Of a stretch of 64,000 nt of DNA, positions 56,068-64,000 are shown piece by piece. Position numbers and translations under genes: made by a program. Origin of the DNA: Pseudophaeomoniella oleicola. Taxonomy: Eukaryota; Ascomycota; Eurotiomycetes; Phaeomoniellales; Phaeomoniellaceae. Location: NCBI GenBank assembly GCA_003868215.1, contig QWDQ01000019.1, positions 310,001 through 374,000 on the forward strand, written 5' to 3'. A model generated the notes under the pieces. That model was not told the DNA's origin. It was given only the letters and a program-made list of their open reading frames with translations, and made no database searches. The stretch's first letter is position 1. Each line of letters begins with the position of its first letter.

Positions 56068-58024
56068 ATGGCAGACCTCGACGCAGAACTTCTAGCTCTC
56101 GCGGGGGATGAATCTTCCGCCGAGGAAGCATCCCCCCAACAACAATATAGATCGCCATCTCCTGAACAATCTCACCATCGTCGAAGTCCAACATCTCCAG
56201 ACATGGGTCAAAAGGGCACCGCGCGCAGGCTGAAGAAGCCAGTGAGAAGGTCGCGCAGGCGTGATTCTGACGATGACGTGTATGTCCTCACTTTCACTGA
56301 ATGGTTCTTTCACTAACGGGTTGTCCAGCTCCGCTGCTTCCTCTGCCAACGAGTCAGATTCAGCACCCATGTCAGAATCAGAATCCGAAGGTGGCACTCC
56401 CGCACCCGCAGAAGAAGGACCTATGTTCCCATACGACAAATATTATCAGTCAGCCAGAGATAAAGATGAGATTATGGCTCTCCCTGAAATCCAGCGTGAA
56501 GCAATCATAGCAGATCGTGCTGCCCAAGTAGAACGCCACCAACAAGACATGGCCTTGCGCCGACTTCTTGCTTCTCGCGAACGGGAAGAAGCTAGAGCAG
56601 CGGAGAAGAAGAAGCGCAAGGCTGGTGCGGCTGACCTTGAAGAGACTCAGCGCAAAAGCACCCGCCAGAGAACAACTATTGGTGGCCGACGGGCTGGAGA
56701 AGCCTCAAGCGCCATCGAAGCATACAAACGCCAACGTGAGGAGAAGGGCATCCGAGATGAGCAGCGTCGTCGGGAGGCCGCTGCCCGTGCTAAAGACAGG
56801 GCAGAGCGGGGAATTTCTCCTCAAGACGATTACGAGGATGCTGATGGAGATGGTGATAGCGAGGTTGAGTGGGATGATCCAAAGAGCAGACGTCGTTCTC
56901 CTAGTCCTCCCAAAGATGATCCGGTGGCCGAGCTTGTTGATATTCAACGTGCTAGAATCGGTCGGGATAATTTTGCCCAAGTCTGCTTCTATCCTGGGTT
57001 CGAAGACACCATCACTAGTTGCTACACCCGGATCTGTATCGGTCCTGGTCCGAATGGTCAGAACAGCTATCGCCTTGCTAAAATTCTGGGGTTCACCAAA
57101 GGAAAACCATATGCTCTCCAGGGTCCAAACGGCCGGATGTTTGTCACTGACCAATGGGTGATAGCTGCACACGGCAAAGCTGAAAGAGCATGGCCATTTC
57201 TTGAATGCTCTAACTCTCCTTTCACAGAGGATGAGTGGAGGCGCTATCGTGTGGTTCTGGCCAACGAGAACATCAGCCTCCCAAAGAAGACCACAGTCAA
57301 TAAGAAGCTCGCCGAAATAAACAAGCTGATCAATCACCATTTCACCGAAGCCGAGATAACAGAGAAAGTACGACGCCAACAATCTCTCGTCGATATGGTA
57401 AACCGTGTACCCGAGCGCAAGGTTATTGAAGAACGTCGTCGTCAGGCCCGTGCAAGCGGTGATTTGGAAGCCGTCCAAGTGTGTGACGATGAGCTCAGAG
57501 CTCTAGTTCCCATGAAACTTGCTTGCAACTCTTCTCTTAATCCCCATCGCTCTGACCCGGTTTCTACTGGCAGTCCCAACAAGAAGCGTGAAGCAGAGCG
57601 CCTTGCCGATATCAATCGCCGAAACCAGCAGATCAACGCAGAAAATATTCGAAAAGCCCAACTTGCTGAGTCACGTGTCAAGAAGGTCCGTGCTGCACCA
57701 GCTGCTGGCACTGGCACACCTACATCCTCACAGAAGAACGCTATTGCAGAAGACAACAATCTGAAGGTACCTACAGCGATTGATGATGACTTATTCGGCA
57801 GTGATATTTCCCGAACCGCGACGCCACTTGGTGGCAGGACCGCAAATGGTACACCTGACCCTAGGCTCTCAACTCCGGATGTTGCAAGTGTTCCTGTTCT
57901 GAAAATTGCAAGCCAAATAAATGGCGACTCCAAAAAGAAGACTCCATTTGGGCTGTTGAAGAAGAAGAATCGAGAAGAGGACATTCTTGCGAGCATGGAT
58001 TTGGGTATTGATATTGAGCTATGA
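56068..58024 (+). CDS. RTF1: RTF1, Paf1 complex subunit with Plus3 domain
   Basis: Exons 56068..56279 and 56329..58024 (49-nt intron, GTATGT...TCCAG) give 635 aa. The N-terminus is acidic and Ser-rich (MADLDAELLALAGDESS), then comes the histone-modification-domain-like stretch FPYDKYYQSARDKDEIMALPEIQREAIIADRA, followed by a Lys/Arg/Glu coiled-coil region. The Plus3 domain occupies about residues 268-378: DIQRARIGRDNFAQVCFYPGF, YRLAKILGF, and VTDQWVIAAHGK. A charged helical region and an unstructured tail follow. Rtf1 joins Paf1C to Spt5 on elongating RNA polymerase II and stimulates H2B ubiquitylation. All family parts are in the expected order and the length is close to the usual one. Confidence 0.95.
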
Positions 58025-58527
58025 GATTATCGGCATATGGTTGGCATGCATAAAATGGAAGGTCTCGATCGGGATGATGTGTCGCAAGGCGTCCTTTCTG
58101 CGGATTGCGATTCTTTGGGCAGGGGTTTCCTTATTTGTTTCGTTGTAAAATAGCACAGGGATTTGCAGGTGGACACCATGTGTGTAATGGGGGTAATGCT
58201 AGTGCAGTGTGGCCGCACCGCCGGCAGCGGGAGCAGAAAATGAGTTTGCTCGTGCTTTTCGATCGCTGAAGTAGCTCTCTATGAAATGGTGAAGAGGTCA
58301 TTTCTAAAACCTGTACAATTGTGAAAAAGATGTGCCGCTACGACGATTTCGAAGTCCTGTTCCCAGACAATGTACACTTGCGGAATCACGCTCGTATGTA
58401 GTAGTATATTCGTACAATTGTATTATGAAAACACACATATACATGACATGAATGTCCGTAACCTCCGCGATACTCTTATGCATTCCTGCCCACGCTCCGC
58501 ACACGTCGATTTTTTAGATAGGGGTTT
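58025..58527. other. Convergent 3' region
   Basis: 503 bp between the stops of RTF1 and uL22m. No further feature seen. Confidence 0.55.
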
Positions 58528-59738
58528 CTACCAGGTATAATACTGTCTCTGCGCATAGACCTTCTTATCGACCAACTGTCTCCAGTGGCCATCGCCGAGT
58601 CTTCTCTTTTGGTCTTTCGCTTCCTTGTCCGCCTTCTCTCTCGAACGCGTGCGCTCTTCCCTCAGCAGCACGCTGATACCCGTCGTCGGCGGCCGTAGGA
58701 TGTTCGTGCGGCCCATGGCTCTGGGTTCCATTTCCATGCCGTACGCGCCGCGGTTGACCCAGGCTTCGGCGATGTAGATTGTGGTTTCCGGGGTGGCGAT
58801 GGTGCGTTTCACTTTGAGGGTGGGGTTGTGGGTTGGGGAGAGGGGGAGGATGGAGGTGTCGGTTGTCATCACTTCGGATGGGTCTTTGATTTCGGTGTCT
58901 TTGGGGTCGGGGAGGGAGGCTGGTAGGGAGCCCAAGCCCATGCCTTTTGCTACGATGGCTTCGTTACGCGCTTGGATCAAGTGGGCGCGAACGTCTTGGG
59001 CGACCTTCTTCTTGCTGAAACGCATCTGGAGGATCGCTTCATCGATGGTTTTGCCGGCAATTTGGCGAGCTAGCGGAGCGAGCTTCTTAATTGAAGTCTT
59101 GAAGAAGACTGATTTACAGAGGTGGAATCGTTCTGTCTGGAGGATCTGCTCGGCCCTAGTGAGACGGCCACGTTTTTGTAGAGAGCGAACGAGCATTTTA
59201 CGCTGCCACAAGGCGCGTGCTCGGGGACGAGGATCGAGGACATGGGCCAGAGTTTCTGGGTTACGTGGGATCTCTGGTTCTATCACGGGCTCTTTCTCCT
59301 GTTCTACTTCTGCTGGCTTCGGTGTTGTGGTTGTGGTGATTGGGTTGGCGAAGAGAGAAGTAGACGCCAGACCACCTCTCTGCGGCGCACGTTCGAGCCT
59401 CTCTTGCCTTTCTTTCTCGGCCCTCTCTGCCTCAAGGTCGGCCCTGCTTTTCTTCTTGTTTGTGGAGTTTGCCGGTCTACCTGAACTTCCAGGTCCGGAG
59501 GCTCCTTTGGATTTGCTTGCCGCATCAGGGGGATTATGCAGGCCCGGAATTTTGAAGCAAACACAAGAAGCGTGGAAGGAACGCTTCTGGCCAATTGACA
59601 GGCCCTGCAGTCGCATACCTAGTTCAGCCAGGTTTGAGGAGTAGTTGAGTGCGGTGCGAGCTGTGATACGGTCAGTGAAATTGTCGTGGATAGAGAGGAG
59701 CGACTTTTACCACTGCTCGCAACATGATTTGATGCCAT
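58528..59738 (-). CDS. MRPL22: Mitochondrial large-subunit ribosomal protein uL22m
   Basis: Exons 59738..59711 (28 nt) and 59660..58528 (50-nt intron, GTAAAA...CACAG, phase 1) give 386 aa. The joined start MASNHVASS|ARTALNYSSNLAEL, with KRSFHAS shortly after, is a typical mitochondrial import signal. A Lys/Glu/Arg-rich linker precedes the uL22 domain: KLAPLARQIAGKTIDEAILQMRFSKKKVAQDV, then the C-terminal hairpin region with EAWVNRGAYGMEMEPRAMGR, matching uL22m proteins. The protein lines the polypeptide exit tunnel of the mitoribosome. An alternative upstream reading, ATG TTG CGA at 59726, does not give an in-frame join. It is divergent from the Prp24-like gene. Confidence 0.9.
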
Positions 59739-60512
59739 TGGACACCGACAACGTTGTTGCCGCCGACAAGATCCCACTCAACTCCCAACTCTGCAACTAC
59801 ACAATAAAATTTCGACAATGGAATCGAATTGGCCAGGAGGCTTTCCCTGCTCTTCATCAGCCTGTTGATGGGAAATGGAGACAGTAGAAATATCAAAGCT
59901 CACCTTGAGATCTGGGTTCAGTTGGGCCACCGTAGTTTGGAGGGATTTCACTATACCAAATGAGGCAGCTGTTGACTTCTAGGCCATAACCCTTGGAGAG
60001 AACGTACGTAGCTGAGTTACGGTTATTGATGTAAAATCCAGGGTCCGCGTTCGGTTATGATCGCCGACTAATTACTTAATTACCTAACATGTGGAAGAGC
60101 GAGATCTAGGCTGGTCGTCGCCCGGAACGCCCGTAAAAGCTTCCCAAAACTTCCCATAGAACGTACACATTGGGTACGTTATCGCACCACGTCCGCCTGG
60201 CAGGCTGATACCTTCGGATCCTGCTTCCCATCGTCTGCCGTGTTTACTGCACGGCCATATCTTGCTTACGTCGGCAGCGAGCATACCTGGAGGACTTTGG
60301 CGATTGCGACCTTGACTGATAATTCTTGGTCGCAGCTCATTTGAGGCATCCAAAGCGACCTTGAAAAAGTCGCGGGTAACCTGTTGCGCGCTCAGAGGAT
60401 GGGTGCGATGCTATTGGAATTCATCAGAGGTTTCGAAGTCAACGTCGGAGTTCTTAAAGTGAAAGACATAAACGCACTGGCTGCTGGAGAATAGTGCTCT
60501 GTTCGTGTCGAG
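59739..60512. other. Shared divergent promoter of uL22m and Prp24-like genes
   Basis: 774 bp without a supported exon; no clear core element recognised. Confidence 0.55.
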
Positions 60513-63500
60513 ATGGACATCAACTCTCTTCTGTCGCCGACCGGCGCATCACAACCAAAGCAGTCGCCGCCATTATCGTCTCCAGCTAAAGTCAGACGCA
60601 CCAATACAGGATCGTCGCAGCCTATTACCTCGTCACCATTGACTCAGTCGACGCTTCCACCGCCAAGTCTTCCTCAGCACGTCTTTCAGGCGAAGCCTTC
60701 AGCTTCTCGTGCCTCTCCTGGTCGGAGTCCTACAATAGGCTCAAACAACGTCACACCTTTGAGTGAAGTACCGACATTGTCAAGAATGTCATCAACTCCA
60801 AGCATGGACACACTTGCAGACTTAGCTTCTATGCAAAACCATCAGCCTCCAAGAAGCACGGCACCAATACTCCGGCGTAACACAGACTCCTTCGGCAGTC
60901 AAGGCTCGCCATCGACTATATATCCCACCGTTCAGACAGGTCATCTAACACCACGTCCATCGATCGATTTCGCTATGAACGATGCTCCGAAGTCAATTCT
61001 ACGTACTGACTACTCCACTACATCTCTATCTCCTGCTCGTCAGGAAAGAGCAGCAGAGTTGTCGATCATTCTACAGGAGAATCCACACGCATACGAATCT
61101 CATTCTGAGCTAGTAAAGCTCCTGCACGACGGGTTCATGGACCACGTCTATCCTCCGGACTCACCAAATGCAAATGGTGATCCACATGCTTATGACCTGC
61201 TTCCTGATCTTCGTGCAGCAAGGGACAGCATGTGCAAATTGTTTGCTATGGGAGAGGACTTGTGGGCGGAATGGATTCAAGACGAAAGTATGCTTGCCAG
61301 AACAGTCGAAGAGCGCTTGAGCGTGATGGAGAAATGTTCTAAGGCGACGGAAGAGGAGTATGGCAGCACAAGGCTCTGGACAACGTTCGGAGACTGGGTT
61401 CTGTATTCCTACAACCTTGTGCAAGGATTGTCATCACCAGGCAGCGCCTCGGACCTTTCCGAAGAAGACCGTTTGGTCGGCAAGGAGGTCTTCACGTGGC
61501 AGCTGATTCTGGATACTTGGTCAAGGGGATCTCAGGAGACCGTATGGCGGATTAATGATAGCCATTTGGTGTGGAATCGATACATCGATATTGTCCTACA
61601 GGACTTGTCACGTGCGCCCACCCCCGAGGGCATTGCTCGAGTGAAGGAAATCTTCACCAAACGTCTTCAAATGCCTCACGCTGAATGGGATTCGACTTTT
61701 CAGATCTTTTCCAACTTTATCTCGTCATATCTGAACGACCAATACGAATCTGTAATGGTCTCCACAACTCAGAATTCCATTGACGCAAAAGCGACGCTAT
61801 CCCAGCGTGAACAGTTCGAGTTCGACTTAGCCAAAGCGCAGCAAACCGGCGACAAGGCCACGGAGTATGCTATCTGGACACAGTACCTTGAATGGGATTC
61901 CACAATTGCCAAAGGAAAGTTTACCTCCTTCGATCTAACTAATGCCCTCTATGAGCGTGCAGAGCTTAGGTTTCCAGGGATCAACGACTTATGGGAGGAG
62001 CACATTACCTTCGTCCTCGAAGCGAAACATTCTGCACTATCACTCATGGCTCGTGCAACGCGTCACTGTCCTTGGTCAGGTTCACTGTGGTCGCAGTATC
62101 TGCTTGCTTCGGAGAGAGAAGGACAACCATTTTCTGAGACCGAAGAGATCAAGCACAAAGCAACTAACACCGGGTTATTGGACGTTGGTGGAATGGAGGA
62201 CGTTCTAAAAGTTCATACTGCCTGGTGCAATTTTCTACGGAGAAGAGCTTTTGCAGTTGGTGCTCTGGATGAGGACCTCGATGTTGCCGAAATGGGCATA
62301 CGATCTTCGATTGAGACTATACAAGAGCTAGGACTGCAGAAATACGGCAAGGACTACAAAGGTGATCCTTTCTCCCGCCTTGAGAGAATCTATGCCAGGT
62401 TTTTAAGCGAAAGCGGTAGCTGGGACAGCGCACGTGAGACTTTCCGCGGCCTCGTCAAAAATAGAGGTTCAAGCTGGGAATTCTGGATTAGATGGTATTC
62501 ATGGGAGATGATGTGTTGGGCAAAATTCATACAGGGAGAGAACGCACCCGTCGATGAATCAAGACGGACGTCACCGCCTCACTATGCCACTGCTGTACTC
62601 AGACAGGGAATGGAGCGTTCAGATGTGGACTGGCCAGAGAAATTGTTGCAAGCATTCATCGAACATTGCGAAGATCATGAGGACGCCGAGACTCTGCAGC
62701 AAGCCACTGCACACGCGAGAGTCGTACAGAGAAAGATCTCGAAAAGGAGGATGAAAGAAGCAGCGCAAGCGACGACAGCTGAAGTTTCATTGGGCTCAGA
62801 AGTAGGTCCAAATCCGTTACAGCACCCAGAGTCCACACCAAATGGAGCGCATATTGGTAAACGTAAACGCGAGGACGATCTCCAAGTGCCTGATGAACCA
62901 AGCAAGAAGACAAGACCTGATGAACCAGAAGTTCCCATGTTTCAACCAGCGGATGGGCCGGACAAACAGTTGAAGAGAGACCGGGAGAACTCAACGATCC
63001 TCGTAGAGAATTTACCGGGTGACGTTACTGAGACAAAGGTCCGCAAATTCTTCCGCGCTTGTGGTGGCATTAATTCCTTGAAGATCTTGCGCAACAGTGC
63101 AAGTGAGGCATCCGCTGTGGTCGAATTTGATGAATATGAAGCGGCTTTGGCGGCTCAAACTCGAGATCAGAAAGACTTCGATGGACACACCGTTACGGTC
63201 CAACTTGGTAGCGGGGCAACAGTCTTCGTCTCAAACTTTCCACCCACTGCAGACGAAGCCTATATCAGGGATCTTTTCGACAAGTATGGTGAGATCATCG
63301 ATATCCGCTTTCCTTCATTGAAATACAACACGCATCGCCGTTTCTGCTACGTCCAGTTCAGACTGAACTCGCAAGCCCAAGCTGCTACAGATCTAGACGG
63401 CAGCAGTATTGGGGACAGTCTGAAACTTGTTGCAAAAATATCGAATCCGCTCAACAAGCAGGACCGCACGGGCCCGCTTGAAGAGGGTCGGGAAGTTTAT

Positions 63501-64000
63501 GTTCGCAATATTGATTGGAGTCTGTCGGAAGATGATCTTGGCTTGATGTTCAAGAAGTACGGTACTGCAGAATCCGTGCGCATTCCTCGCGGTGTCGGCG
63601 GCAAAAGCAAAGGGTTTGGCTACATTGTTTTCTCTTCAAAGGTACAGTACTCATCCTTGATTTCATTGGTAATTTTCTAACTCATAGTAGGAAGAAGCAG
63701 ATGCAGCCCTTGAGATGCACCAGAAGCTTATCAATAACCGACAAATCCACGTAGAGATTTCGAGCAAAACGGGACCCAAACGGCAAGCCACTAGTATCAT
63801 CAACCGCGTCGACAGGACCAAGTCGCCTTCAGTTGAACAGAACGGTCGTGGAGCTGTCGCATCTCCGTCGTCATCGACGAGTGTGCCAGAAGGTGGAGCT
63901 CCAGATGGGGATCGACGAGCAAGGACGTTGGGGCTCATGAACATTCCCGATACAGTCAATGATAGTCGCATACGTTCAATCGTAGAGCCCTACGGTTCTT
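60513..64000 (+). CDS. Prp24/SART3-type U4/U6 snRNP assembly factor (partial)
   Basis: Exon 1 is 60513..63641 and exon 2 runs from 63691 past the right edge; the 49-nt intron (GTACAG...GTAG) is phase 0 and joins VFSSK|EEADAALEMH inside an RRM. A Ser/Pro-rich N-terminus of about 180 residues precedes a long helical region of half-a-TPR (HAT) repeats with W/Y-rich motifs (LWEEHITFVLEAKHSALS, SLWSQYLLASEREG, EFWIRWYSWEMM). Then a basic segment (GKRKREDD) and RRMs follow: STILVENLPGDVTETKV, ATVFVSNFPPTADEAYIRDLF, REVYVRNIDWSLSEDDL, and the start of a fourth, RTLGLMNIPDTVNDSRI. HAT plus several RRMs is the SART3/Prp24 plan; the protein recycles U6 snRNA into U4/U6. The C-terminus is not in the window. 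Confidence 0.9.

Noticed and set aside
1-64000. Transposons, retroelement remnants, CRISPR arrays, tRNA or rRNA genes
   Set aside because: I saw no transposase, reverse transcriptase or integrase sequence, no long terminal repeats, no regularly spaced repeat array, and no paired A-box/B-box tRNA signal. Weak or short cases could be missed by eye.

Overview
The window comes from a filamentous ascomycete (Pezizomycotina). The genes are compact. Most carry one to five introns of about 41-80 nt with GTAAGT/GTATGT-type donors and CTAAC/CTGAC-type branch sites. The gene set is typically fungal: a HET-domain allorecognition gene, chitin synthase, OPT and MFS transporters, a LaeA-like methyltransferase, a secreted GH16 glucanase, a Rap1 telomere protein and a fungal P450. 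I could not fix the class or species. I saw no tRNA or rRNA gene, no recognisable transposon and no long AT-rich island.

Layout. 1-11.2 kb: a SurE-type phosphatase (minus strand, cut by the left edge); a HET gene broken by one in-frame stop; a Gdt1-type Golgi cation/proton exchanger; a Hol1-like MFS transporter. 11.6-24.2 kb: mitochondrial hydroxyacid-oxoacid transhydrogenase, OPT transporter, secreted GH16 glucanase, an SDR (minus) and a DAO-type FAD oxidoreductase. 24.9-38.1 kb: a three-exon cytochrome b5 (minus), Rap1, a gene-poor stretch of 3.7 kb, an unrecognised 280-aa disordered protein, and a four-exon class I/II chitin synthase (minus) with very small terminal exons. 39.5-50.8 kb, all minus: LaeA-like methyltransferase, P450, a membrane Kelch protein with a 12-nt exon, and a PLC-like phosphodiesterase. 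51.4-64 kb: COQ7, an unrecognised seven-helix membrane protein, RTF1 (Paf1 complex), mitochondrial ribosomal protein uL22m (minus), and a Prp24/SART3-type U6 snRNP factor cut by the right edge.

How the genes relate. Most are unrelated housekeeping genes. Several are arranged as head-to-head pairs that share a promoter region (SurE/HET, PLC-like/COQ7, uL22m/Prp24). The methyltransferase and P450 are neighbours but no synthase or synthetase backbone is present, so I do not call a biosynthetic cluster.

Most unusual points. (1) The HET gene has TAG where the family has a conserved Trp, in a RIP-compatible context, and the stop sits at the 3' end of an intron-like 41-nt sequence. (2) Two families of short perfect palindromes, TACTACGTAGTA and GTAC(CTAGGTAC)n, recur between genes and never inside the exons I could define. 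(3) There are micro-exons of 12, 15 and 19 nt. (4) A seven-helix protein has no family I can name. I did not find a convincing new multi-gene system. Exon joins were worked out by hand from splice signals and reading frame.
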